From: Paenirhizobium daejeonense
GTDB lineage: Bacteria > Pseudomonadota > Alphaproteobacteria > Rhizobiales > Rhizobiaceae
DNA: 64,000 bases
NCBI RefSeq assembly: GCF_014280875.1
Contig: NZ_JACLAL010000009.1
Span: 62,001 to 126,000, forward strand
Direction: 5' to 3'
Shown: positions 34,783 through 42,911 of the stretch, piece after piece
How positions within the stretch are numbered: position 1 is the first letter of the stretch
How the letters are laid out: every line of letters begins with the position of its first letter
Notes under the pieces: model-generated
What the model was told of the DNA's origin: nothing
Seen by the model: the letters and a program-made list of their open reading frames with translations, nothing else
Databases searched by the model: none
Translations under genes and position numbers: made by a program

Positions 34783-36759
34783 TCATACGGCCCAGCAGGC
34801 GCAACCGAGCGCACCGAAGAAACCGCGAAGATCGGAGGCTGGCGAGTTCGATGCCCAGGCACGTGCATGGTCGTGACCATGGACATTGCAATTGTTGGCG
34901 CAGCCGCAGGTCGAGATCGCCATGCGCCGCAGGGAGTTCTTTCCGGCACCTTCCGGCTCACCCCAAGCGGCATAGCCCTTGAAGCTGCGAACCGGCGACC
35001 AGTCGGGCATCGCCGGCGGCACATCGTTCTCGTCGAGATCGGCGAAATCACCGGCACCGTAGACGATCCTGCCGCCAACCATAGTGAGTTCCGAGGTGAG
35101 GAAGGAAATCTCGTCTTCCGCGCAGGAGAAGAAGTCCTTGTCCGGCACCACAAGATCGGCGAACTGGCCCTTCTCGATGCGGCCCTTCTTGCCTTCCTCG
35201 TTGGAGAACCATGTGACGTTTTCGGTCCACATGCGCAGCGCCGTTTCACGATCGAGGCAGTTGGCGCGCGGATAGAGTTGCAAGCCCCCGACCGTCTTGC
35301 CGGTCACCATCCACGAGAGCGAGACCCAGGGATTGTAGGAGGCGACCCGGGTGGCATCCGTTCCGGCGGAAACCTTCAGCCCCTTCTCCAGCATGCGGGC
35401 GACCGGCGGCGTTGCCTCCGCCGCGCGGTTGCCATAGCGCTCCACGAAATATTCGCCCTGATAGGCCATGCGATGCTGGACGGCGACACCGCCGCCAAGC
35501 GCCGCAATACGATCGATCGAACGCTCGGAGATCGTCTCGGCGTGGTCGAAGAACCAGTTGAGACCCTCGAGCGGAACGTCCTCGTTGACTTTTTCGAAAA
35601 CATCCAGCGCGCGGGAGATCGTCTCGTCATAGGTGGCATGCAGGCGCCAGGGCCAGCGGTTCTGGGCCAGAATGCGCACGACCCCTTCAAGTTCACCTTC
35701 CATTTCCGGCGGCATGTCAGGACGAGGCTCGCGGAAATCCTCGAAATCGGCAGCAGAGAAAACCAGCATTTCGCCGGCGCCGTTGTGCCGGAAGTAGTCG
35801 TCGCCCTGCTTGTATTTCACGGATGACGTCCATTTCAGAAAGTCGTCCTTTTCCTGCTTCGGCTTCTGCGTGAAGAGGTTGTAGGCAAGACGGACGGTCA
35901 TGTGGCCTTCGGTGGAAAGCTTCTGGATGACCTCGTAGTCGTCGGGATAATTCTGGAAGCCACCACCCGCATCGATCACGCCGGTGATGCCGAGGCGGTT
36001 CAGTTCCCGCATGAAATGGCGCGTCGAATTGACCTGATAGTCGAAGGGCAGCTTCGGCCCCTTGGCGAGCGTCGCGTAAAGAATGCCGGCGTTCGGCTTG
36101 GCGAGCAGCAGTCCGGTCGGATTGCCGTTGGCATCCCGGAAGATCTCCCCGCCCGGCGGGTTCGGCGTGTCCCTAGTATAACCGACAGCGCGGAGTGCGG
36201 CGCCATTCAGGAGCGCGCGATCATAGAGGTGCAGCAGGAAGACCGGGGTATCCGGGGCAATGGCATTGATCTCGTCCAGCGTCGGCAGACGCTTTTCGGC
36301 AAACTGGTGTTCGGTGAAACCGCCGACGACGCGCACCCATTGCGGCGCAGGCGTGATAGCTACCTGCCGTTTCAGCATGTCCATCGCGTCGGCGAGCGAA
36401 CGTACGCCGTCCCACCGCAGTTCCATATTGAAATTCAAACCACCTCGAACGACGTGCGTGTGATTGTCGATAAGGCCAGGCAATACGCGGCGGCCTTTGA
36501 GATCGACGATCCGGGTATCCGGACCGGCAAGCGCCATGATCTCGGCATCCGTGCCGACCTCTTGGAAGGCACCATCCTGAATGGCGACGGCGGTCGCCGA
36601 GGGATTGTTGCGGTCGAGCGTTGTGAAACGCCCGTTGTGAAGGATGAGATCGGCAGTCATCGGACGAGGCTCCGTATTGTGTTGAGATTGTGCAGCGGTT
36701 CCGCCTGCCAGCGCGAGGGCAGCGGCCGTTCCGCCAAGAAACTTGCGGCGCGTCGGCAT
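34783..36759 (-). CDS. Tat-exported amidohydrolase (YtcJ-like) with Cys/His-rich tail
   Basis: A 658-residue metal-dependent hydrolase of the amidohydrolase_3 group. The N-terminus MPTRRKFLGGTAAALALAGG is a twin-arginine signal. Then come ADLILHNGRFTTLDRNNPSA, the metal site GLIDNHTHVVRGG, FFDHAETISERSIDRI and SAGTDATRVASYNPW. After the catalytic fold, a 45-residue tail carries CGCANNCNVHGHDHARAW and a final GCACW, an unusual metal-ligand-rich end. Its start shares one base with the XapX stop (TAATG). Substrate not predictable. Confidence 0.88.
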   Translation of the reverse strand: MPTRRKFLGGTAAALALAGGTAAQSQHNTEPRPMTADLILHNGRFTTLDRNNPSATAVAIQDGAFQEVGTDAEIMALAGPDTRIVDLKGRRVLPGLIDNHTHVVRGGLNFNMELRWDGVRSLADAMDMLKRQVAITPAPQWVRVVGGFTEHQFAEKRLPTLDEINAIAPDTPVFLLHLYDRALLNGAALRAVGYTRDTPNPPGGEIFRDANGNPTGLLLAKPNAGILYATLAKGPKLPFDYQVNSTRHFMRELNRLGITGVIDAGGGFQNYPDDYEVIQKLSTEGHMTVRLAYNLFTQKPKQEKDDFLKWTSSVKYKQGDDYFRHNGAGEMLVFSAADFEDFREPRPDMPPEMEGELEGVVRILAQNRWPWRLHATYDETISRALDVFEKVNEDVPLEGLNWFFDHAETISERSIDRIAALGGGVAVQHRMAYQGEYFVERYGNRAAEATPPVARMLEKGLKVSAGTDATRVASYNPWVSLSWMVTGKTVGGLQLYPRANCLDRETALRMWTENVTWFSNEEGKKGRIEKGQFADLVVPDKDFFSCAEDEISFLTSELTMVGGRIVYGAGDFADLDENDVPPAMPDWSPVRSFKGYAAWGEPEGAGKNSLRRMAISTCGCANNCNVHGHDHARAWASNSPASDLRGFFGALGCACWAV

Positions 36760-37019
36760 TACACCGACGTCCGGTCGCTGGGCTTTTCACCCTTCGGCAG
36801 GTGACCGAACACATGCGGCTTAACCTGATGAAGCCATGAATGCGCAGCCGTTTCGTGCGTCCATAGCATTTTAGCGAGCGGAACAATCTGCTCACCCACG
36901 AGAATGCCGAGAAGACCAACCAGAGCCACCACCGGAGGTGCCGGCGAAGGCACATTGAGAAGGCTGTAGACGAACCCGACAAGAAGGCCCGCACCGAGTG
37001 AGAGAAGATAGACTTTCAT
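36759..37019 (-). CDS. XapX-domain (DUF1427) membrane protein
   Basis: An 86-residue protein with two helices: YLLSLGAGLLVGFVYSLLNV and PPVVALVGLLGILVGEQIVP. The SLLNVPSPAPP turn between them is the XapX signature. ATG 37019 has AAGGA upstream; an adjacent TTG is less likely. It heads the intact part of the operon, with the isochorismatase-like relic upstream. Confidence 0.88.
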   Translation of the reverse strand: MKVYLLSLGAGLLVGFVYSLLNVPSPAPPVVALVGLLGILVGEQIVPLAKMLWTHETAAHSWLHQVKPHVFGHLPKGEKPSDRTSV

Positions 37020-37088
37020 CAAGGCTTCCTTTGGTCATGGATACCCGATCATTCCGCAGTGAGCAGAAAGGTCGGAGCGGTCATGGGC

Positions 37089-37271
37089 TCAAAGCCCCTC
37101 GGATGCGCCGAAGCCCTTGGACGCGTTGGCGACGAGCGTTGCATTATTGCGCCGGAAGACGGCGTCCACGGACTTCGTCGCAAATGACATCTGCGACTGG
37201 AAATCGATCATGATCAGCGTGTGATCCTTCGGTTAAACCATAAGGCTACCGGGAGGCGGCGTGGCGATCAT
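37089..37271 (-). pseudogene. N-terminal relic of an isochorismatase-family (YcaC-like) hydrolase
   Basis: An AAGGAG ribosome site precedes ATG 37271, and the frame starts MIATPPPGSLMV, hits TAA at 37233-37235, then reads PKDHTLIMIDFQSQMSFATK, DAVFRRNNATLVANASKGFG and stops at 37089. This is the first strand and helices of a cysteine hydrolase (DHT-x-IMIDFQ, NNATLVANA). About two thirds of the gene, including the catalytic Cys, is missing. It sits where the first gene of the XapX operon would be. Confidence 0.8.
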
Positions 37272-37502
37272 GGTCGTTCTCCTTGAAAAGGGATATGGCC
37301 GACTGGGACTTGTGACGGCAGGATGGCCGAACCCTCCGCATCTTTCTTGTTTCAAACGGCGGAAATTTGGATATTCCGACTGCGCTGCGCCGCTAAGGTT
37401 CACCGCTTCGATAAAGACCCACTCGGAAAGCGCGAAACTGCTACCTGCACTTCAATCCTGCAACGATGTCGCATCATAAGAATAGAAATAGAGAGAGGAT
37501 CT
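37272..37502. other. Intergenic region before an araC gene
   Basis: About 230 bp between the relic and the plus-strand AraC regulator. It probably holds divergent promoters for the araC gene and the XapX operon. No gene and no perfect repeat seen. Confidence 0.35.
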
Positions 37503-38423
37503 ATGCAGCGAAGCACGTCTGGAAAAAGCACGGCAAGCAACCAGTACATGGACTATCTGCGAGTGGAGTCCGCAAAGGCGGTGAAGACTTCGACACTGTC
37601 CAAAAGCGTGATCACCGCGACGCACCTTTCGAAACATGCGCCCAACCATGGCTATGTCGATCAGCACGTTACGGAAGACGCATTCCTGCTTTCCGTCCAG
37701 TTGAAGGATTATCACGGAGACTTGTGGGTCGATGGGCGAAACGTGGTGTTTCCCATGTCCCGCCGGGGCAACTTCACCTTCTACGATTACAACCGTATCT
37801 GGCAAGCCGACATGAAATCGGCCTTTGACTGCCTCAATTTTCACATTCCACGTGCCGCCATCACAGCGCTTGAAGCCGATATCGGAACGAAGCGGATCGA
37901 GACGCTCAATATCGCACCGGGAGCAGACATCGACGATGCAACGGTGCGCGGCATCGCGGCAGCCTTATTGCCTGCGGTCGCCTCTCCCTCCTGCGCCAGC
38001 AGCATCTTCGTGGACCATATCTGCCTGGCACTATCGCTGCATCTTGCCGTAACCTACGGGGGCGCAATGGCTCTAAGGCCGGTTCATAGCGGCGGCCTTG
38101 CACCATGGCAATTGAACAGGGCGATGGAGATGATGGATGCACATTTGAACGGCGAACTGCCTGTCGCAACTATCGCGCAGGCGTGCGGACTTTCTCCGGC
38201 CTATTTCACCCGCGCCTTCAAACAATCGACCGGCTTTCCTCCGTACCGATGGATGACCCGTCGACGTATCGAAAAGGCCATGGACCTTATGCGCAACACG
38301 GTGTTCTCACTGAGTCAAGTGGCTTATGCCTGTGGCTTTTCTGATCAGAGCCACTTCACCCGGGTGTTTTCCGGAGCCACAGGTATGGCACCCGGACAAT
38401 GGAAGCGCCAAGCGCTTCGATAG
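37503..38423 (+). CDS. AraC-family transcriptional regulator (2 of 4)
   Basis: A 306-residue regulator; ATG 37503 follows GAGAGG. The N-terminal domain (FLLSVQLKDYHGDLWVDGR, CLNFHIPRAAITALE) matches that of the next gene in layout. The C-terminal HTH pair is VATIAQACGLSPAYFTRAF and LSQVAYACGFSDQSHFTRVF. Divergent from the XapX-amidohydrolase operon, so a candidate regulator of it. Its 3' end forms one arm of a 43-bp inverted repeat with the next araC gene. Confidence 0.9.
   Translation: MQRSTSGKSTASNQYMDYLRVESAKAVKTSTLSKSVITATHLSKHAPNHGYVDQHVTEDAFLLSVQLKDYHGDLWVDGRNVVFPMSRRGNFTFYDYNRIWQADMKSAFDCLNFHIPRAAITALEADIGTKRIETLNIAPGADIDDATVRGIAAALLPAVASPSCASSIFVDHICLALSLHLAVTYGGAMALRPVHSGGLAPWQLNRAMEMMDAHLNGELPVATIAQACGLSPAYFTRAFKQSTGFPPYRWMTRRRIEKAMDLMRNTVFSLSQVAYACGFSDQSHFTRVFSGATGMAPGQWKRQALR
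38328..38370 (+). repeat. Inverted repeat, left arm (partner 38508-38550)
   Basis: The 43 bases here are the reverse complement of 38508-38550 with one mismatch (42 of 43). Both arms code for the same CGFSDQSHFTRVF helix in two convergent araC genes. Protein conservation alone would leave more third-position differences. Confidence 0.9.
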
Positions 38424-38430
38424 GTTGAAA

Positions 38431-39360
38431 TCAGACGCGCGGCGTCGACTCTTGTCCGGGACAATTGTGACGACGCCAGGAGCCGGGCGGATTGCCGGTC
38501 GTTTCAGAAAACACCCGGGTGAAGTGGCTCTGATCAGAAAAACCACAGGCGACTGCGATATCGGCGATCGACGCCTCCGAACACAACATCTCCTTGGCCT
38601 TCGCCAGGCGATAATCTATCAACCAACGATACGGGGTCTTGCCGAACGTTTCCTTGAAGGCCTTGATAAAATAGCTGCGCGACAGATTGCAGCTCTCGGC
38701 CAGATCCGCAATCGAAAAGGGAGCGCTGACATGGGCGGAAAGGAACTCCGTCGCAATCCTCTCCTGCCATGGCGCAAGCGTTCCCTTCCTGCGAACGGGA
38801 AAATGCAGTCCCCCGTAAGTCTGTGTCAGGTGGGCCAGCATCGCCAGACCGATCTGATCGAGAAAGAGTTGGCTTGCCCGCTTCGGGCCATCGAGAGCCG
38901 GAAGTAGCGCCTGCGCAAGTCCCAGGACGACGTCGTCCGTTGTGGCCTCCCCGCAGGAAAGCCGCGTGAATTCCGGTCGACCAGCCTTTTCCACGAAAAG
39001 GCGGAGACGAGCGAAAGGGATCTGGAAACAGACATGGTCAAAATCCGAACCGTGCTGACTGCACCACTCCTCGCGCATGTCGAAAATGCCAAGATGCCCC
39101 CGCGACAAGGCCCCGTCAAAAACGATTTCGCCGTTTTTTCGAAGAATTGATCGGTCGATATCCTGTCTCTGTACGACGACACAGAAACAATCCTCGCGCT
39201 TACCAAGAGCTAACGGAGACAGGTGTCCCCCGAGCCCGCAGAAGCGCGTCACTTTCATGTCCGCGATCCTGACCGTTGCGCTGCAAACGGCGGAAGCGGC
39301 AGGTTTGCCTATTTCTTCGTCCGATCGCCCTTGCAAACCCCGTCTCCAGAAGCGTTCCAC
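38431..39360 (-). CDS. AraC-family transcriptional regulator (3 of 4)
   Basis: Up to 309 residues; start uncertain. GTG 39360 opens the frame and keeps a segment (SAVCSATVRIADMKVTRF) that aligns with the neighbour's N-terminal domain; ATG 39258 has a better ribosome site but would trim that domain. The HTH pair is FSIADLAESCNLSRSYFIKAF and IADIAVACGFSDQSHFTRVF. It is convergent with regulator 2, ends 7 bp from it and is clearly paralogous. Confidence 0.86.
   Translation of the reverse strand: MERFWRRGLQGRSDEEIGKPAASAVCSATVRIADMKVTRFCGLGGHLSPLALGKREDCFCVVVQRQDIDRSILRKNGEIVFDGALSRGHLGIFDMREEWCSQHGSDFDHVCFQIPFARLRLFVEKAGRPEFTRLSCGEATTDDVVLGLAQALLPALDGPKRASQLFLDQIGLAMLAHLTQTYGGLHFPVRRKGTLAPWQERIATEFLSAHVSAPFSIADLAESCNLSRSYFIKAFKETFGKTPYRWLIDYRLAKAKEMLCSEASIADIAVACGFSDQSHFTRVFSETTGNPPGSWRRHNCPGQESTPRV
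38508..38550 (-). repeat. Inverted repeat, right arm (partner 38328-38370)
   Basis: Reverse complement of 38328-38370 with a single mismatch. The arms are 137 bp apart and lie inside the 3' parts of two convergent araC genes, so a transcript reading through the stop codons could fold into a long hairpin. Confidence 0.9.
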
Positions 39361-39428
39361 TTTGGAGGATCATATCATTGCGGTGGTAAAAAACATCTGC
39401 TTTTTTAACAAAAGTCCTCACCAGCTCC

Positions 39429-40364
39429 TCAGTGATAGATAGCCTTTCGCCAGACAGCCGGCGTCATTCCGGTCGAGCGGGAGAATACCTTGGTAAAGTG
39501 GCTCTGATCGGTGAAGCCGCAAAGACCGGCAACATCCCTAAGGGAATAAACTTCGTTGCGGAGCAGGTGCTTGGCCTGTTCTATTCTCTGAAGTGTAAGC
39601 CATTGGTGCGGCGTCGAGCCAGTCGCCTTCTTGAATTCCTGCGCGAAATGTCCCGTCGACAGACCTGTCGCTTCCGCGATCGCGGAAAGAGGAAGATCCT
39701 CGGCAAGATTTTCGAGCATCAAATCCTTCGCAGCCTTCTCTTGCCAAGAGGAAAGGGCACTTTCCGATATTCCGTTTCGCAGCGCCGCATCGCTATAGTC
39801 TTGCAGAAGATGGGCGCAAATTGCCGTGGCCAGATACTGCAAAAGGGCAGGCGGCGAGACCGTCTCCCCTTCGAACATCGCGAGAAGGGCAACACCCAGG
39901 TTACTGATGACCGAATCCAGCTCACCACGTCGGCAACGCAACCGCCGGCGCCGCGTAGTTGAGGAATAGTCGGCGATCTCGTCGAACAAGGCTTGGGGCA
40001 ACATGAAAGCCAGCGCATGAAGCTCGCTATGCAGTTCGATCGATGCTCCACCACACAGATCCACCAGACAAAGAGAACCACGCTCATAGTGACGAATGGC
40101 GGTGCAAGAACCATCTGGCATGACATCGCAATGCAACGCGTCTTCCAGATAGAGCATGAGGAAATAAGCAGTGGCGGCCGGTAGCCTGATCCGTCCCTCA
40201 TCACCCCGCATGAAATCACGGTCAATCCTGGTGACGGAGAAAGGCGCGCTCTTAACGGGCACAGTGGCAAGGCACGGCGCATCGGGAATACCGAAGCATA
40301 TACCGACACTTGCAATGTCCTGGCCGTTCAAATCCAAGGCCTTTCCCCGGCTGTCCCGTCGCAT
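39429..40364 (-). CDS. AraC-family transcriptional regulator (4 of 4)
   Basis: A 311-residue protein. N-terminal domain with FMRGDEGRIRLPAATAYFLM, HTH pair LSAIAEATGLSTGHFAQEF and LRDVAGLCGFTDQSHFTKVF, ending TGMTPAVWRKAIYH. It shares the C-terminal HTH with regulators 2 and 3 but with more drift. ATG 40364 is used; an adjacent TTG also opens the frame. It transcribes away from the sensor kinase. Confidence 0.88.
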   Translation of the reverse strand: MRRDSRGKALDLNGQDIASVGICFGIPDAPCLATVPVKSAPFSVTRIDRDFMRGDEGRIRLPAATAYFLMLYLEDALHCDVMPDGSCTAIRHYERGSLCLVDLCGGASIELHSELHALAFMLPQALFDEIADYSSTTRRRRLRCRRGELDSVISNLGVALLAMFEGETVSPPALLQYLATAICAHLLQDYSDAALRNGISESALSSWQEKAAKDLMLENLAEDLPLSAIAEATGLSTGHFAQEFKKATGSTPHQWLTLQRIEQAKHLLRNEVYSLRDVAGLCGFTDQSHFTKVFSRSTGMTPAVWRKAIYH

Positions 40365-40685
40365 CAACCGCTTCGACCACTTTTCCGCCGGTCCGGGCGA
40401 AGACGGTAGCCTAGCCAGACAGTCGGTGCAACGATCTCCCTTCCCTCGGACACGGAAAACCGCGCCCTTGGAACAAGGTTGACCGAAATAGTACTAGCAG
40501 TTGTCCCTACAGCCTTATTGTACAATCCGATCCTCATTCCCGCCGAGAGACAGTCCGATCATTCAACCGTCAGGAATGTGCAAAAAACGAGACCAACTTT
40601 CTATAACCGGCGGAATAACTCCGTCACTATGCACCTGAACGCTGCACGGATTCACATACCTACGACGTCGGCGAAGGAGTGACGG
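40365..40685. other. Intergenic region araC / sensor kinase, no gene seen
   Basis: A 321-bp gap between divergent genes. A short perfect repeat CCTTG-GAA-CAAGG sits near 40470. A plus-strand frame (40479-40682) is open but has no ribosome site or family pattern. Promoters for both neighbours must lie here. Confidence 0.4.
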
Positions 40686-42641
40686 GTGAAAATCGAGTTG
40701 GCGAGGCGGACGAAAGGCGCGGAAGCGAGTGCCTTCCCCGAAAGGACATCGGGCCTGTGCCGATGGGCTGGCGCTATCTTTCTCGCCTGCGGCATATTCC
40801 TGATTGACACGTTCACCACAATCGGCAGTGCCATCGCCGTCCTCTACGTGTTGGTCCAGACGCTTACCGGAGAAAGCGGCGACAGGCAGACGATCTGGAA
40901 GACATCGATCCTTTGTGCCGCCCTCACGCTGACCAGCTTTTTTTACGTTCATGGCTTTTCGGCGGAGTTACAGACGGCCTTCCGGCTCCTTTTTTCCCTG
41001 GCTGCAAACTTCGTAACATGTGCGCTCCTGCTCCGCCGCAGCAATGACCGACAGATCCACGAGGCGCAGGCCCGGCTTCTGGAACTGACCAGTGACGCCA
41101 TCCTGCTGCGTGATAGGGACGGTCGCATCACCTATTGGAACAAAGGGGCGGAAGATCTTTACGGCTGGACGAGCGACCAGGCGTGTGGCCGCTCGGTCCA
41201 GGAACTTCTCGGCTGCGACCTGCAACATCCCCGCGTCATCGCGGAACAACGGCTCGCCGATACCGGCTACTGGAGCGGCGAGATGACCGCGAGAACCAGA
41301 GACGGGCGTGAAATCACGGTATTCAGCCAATGGCGTTTCGAGAGAGACCGTCAGGGCTTGGTGCGCACCGTCATGGAGACGGGGACCGATATCTCACAAA
41401 AAAAGCAGGCGGAAGCTGCTCTCCGCAACAGCGAGCATCGCTATCGAACCATCTTCGAAACCCTGGCGGTAGCAATCTGGGAACATGATTTCCGCGATGT
41501 GAAAAGAGAACTCGACGCGTTACGTGCGCGAGGCGTGACGGACATCCGGCGCCACATCGCCGAACATCCCGATTTGGTGATCAGGATGCGCGGGCTCGTA
41601 CGCATTACCGATGTCAATCAGACAGCGCTTCACCTGATGGAAGTCCCGACGAAGGAAGAGTTTTTCAGCCATCTGGATGACTTCCTTCCGGAAAACGAAG
41701 CGAGCTTTGCCCATTGCCTGATCGCGATTGCCGAGGGACATCCGGTCTTCCAGGAGGAGACGGTGGTTCGTAGTCGTACCGGCCGCCTTATCCCGATCAT
41801 TGTGGTCCTCAGGTTCCCACCGAATGGCGAGGGACTGGACCGCATCCAGGCCAGTATCGTCGACATGACGGAAAGGCTCGCCTTTCAAGAGGCACTGGAG
41901 AAATCGCGCCGCGAACTGGAGCATGCAGCCCACGCAGCCATGATCGGCGAAATCTCCGCCTCTATCGCCCATGAAGTGAACCAGCCCCTTTCGGCAATCA
42001 TGGCCTTCGTCCAGGCGGCTCAGAGATGGCTGGATCGACCAGAACCAGACCTTGAAGAGGCACGTATTGCCCTCAATGACGCGGTTACCTCTACAGAACA
42101 GGCCGCCGCCGTCGTAAAGCGCGTGCGCCTGCTGCTCGGCAAGGCAAAATTCGATAGCGGCGACGTAACCATCGATGCACTTATCTCAGATGCTATCCGG
42201 CTGAAGCAAAAGGACCTTTCCGGGCAGGACATACGCGTGTCGCTCAGTCTGCAGACAGATTCCCGAACCATTCACGGAGACCGCATCCTGTTACAACAAG
42301 CCTTCGTCAACATCATCGTGAACGCCATACAGGCGATGGAAGAGACGCAGTTCGGTGAACGGATGCTCGCAATCGAAACAAGGAGCGATGGCGGTGATCT
42401 CACCGTCCGCTTCACCGATACGGGCCACGGCCTGAAACAGACGGAAGAAGCCTTGTTCAAAGCCTTTGCCACTACCAAGCCCGATGGCATGGGACTTGGT
42501 CTCGCCATGTGCAAATCGATCGTCACAGCGCATAATGGCACCATCTCGATCAGCGACCGCGACGACACGCGCGGCGCGCGAGTTGAAATCAGTCTTCCCG
42601 AAGCCGTAACGCAATCCATCCGAGAAACGGTCGAAGCTTAG
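40686..42641 (+). CDS. Orphan PAS-domain sensor histidine kinase
   Basis: A 651-residue kinase starting at GTG 40686 behind AAGGAG. Layout: two or three N-terminal helices (to about residue 115), a PAS domain (LELTSDAILLRDRDGRITYWN to TGTDISQKK), a second PAS-like part (HRYRTIFETLAVAIWEHDF), then the phospho-acceptor box IAHEVNQPLSAIMAF with His429 and an ATPase domain with NIIVNAIQAM, DTGHGL and GMGLGLAMCKSIV. This type usually pairs with a FixJ-like response regulator; none is adjacent, and a LuxR-type relic lies at 31288. Confidence 0.92.
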   Translation: MKIELARRTKGAEASAFPERTSGLCRWAGAIFLACGIFLIDTFTTIGSAIAVLYVLVQTLTGESGDRQTIWKTSILCAALTLTSFFYVHGFSAELQTAFRLLFSLAANFVTCALLLRRSNDRQIHEAQARLLELTSDAILLRDRDGRITYWNKGAEDLYGWTSDQACGRSVQELLGCDLQHPRVIAEQRLADTGYWSGEMTARTRDGREITVFSQWRFERDRQGLVRTVMETGTDISQKKQAEAALRNSEHRYRTIFETLAVAIWEHDFRDVKRELDALRARGVTDIRRHIAEHPDLVIRMRGLVRITDVNQTALHLMEVPTKEEFFSHLDDFLPENEASFAHCLIAIAEGHPVFQEETVVRSRTGRLIPIIVVLRFPPNGEGLDRIQASIVDMTERLAFQEALEKSRRELEHAAHAAMIGEISASIAHEVNQPLSAIMAFVQAAQRWLDRPEPDLEEARIALNDAVTSTEQAAAVVKRVRLLLGKAKFDSGDVTIDALISDAIRLKQKDLSGQDIRVSLSLQTDSRTIHGDRILLQQAFVNIIVNAIQAMEETQFGERMLAIETRSDGGDLTVRFTDTGHGLKQTEEALFKAFATTKPDGMGLGLAMCKSIVTAHNGTISISDRDDTRGARVEISLPEAVTQSIRETVEA

Positions 42642-42911
42642 GCCTTGCCGCCGCATCGGGCATGTGTGCGAGAAGTCGTACCGGCTCCGAGCCCATATCC
42701 GGTCATGGATCGCTTTTCGCAGCGAAGAGTGCATCGCGCCCTGTTTTGCGGCCACCGGGGTCGTCAAGAACCTTTGAGGCATACCACCCGCGCTGAAGCG
42801 GATGAGAACGCCTGGCCTTTTCTCAACATATAAAATCATCACAAAATTTGTTTGCCAACTCGAAATACATCATTCAGAATAAGGCATTATATTGGAGAAT
42901 AAGTTTACGAC
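42642..42911. promoter_or_regulatory. Promoter region of the kinase/GntR genes
   Basis: About 270 bp, becoming A/T-rich after 42820 (ATATAAAATCATCACAAAAT, 42829-42848), fitting a promoter. A ten-base stretch ATAAAATCAT (42830-42839) recurs in the promoter of the sialidase-like operon (49067-49076), so both could share a GntR site; the match is short. Confidence 0.4.

Noticed and set aside
34867..36804. Plus-strand frames of 319 and 300 codons opposite the amidohydrolase
   Set aside because: The minus strand carries a complete Tat amidohydrolase; these are shadow frames.
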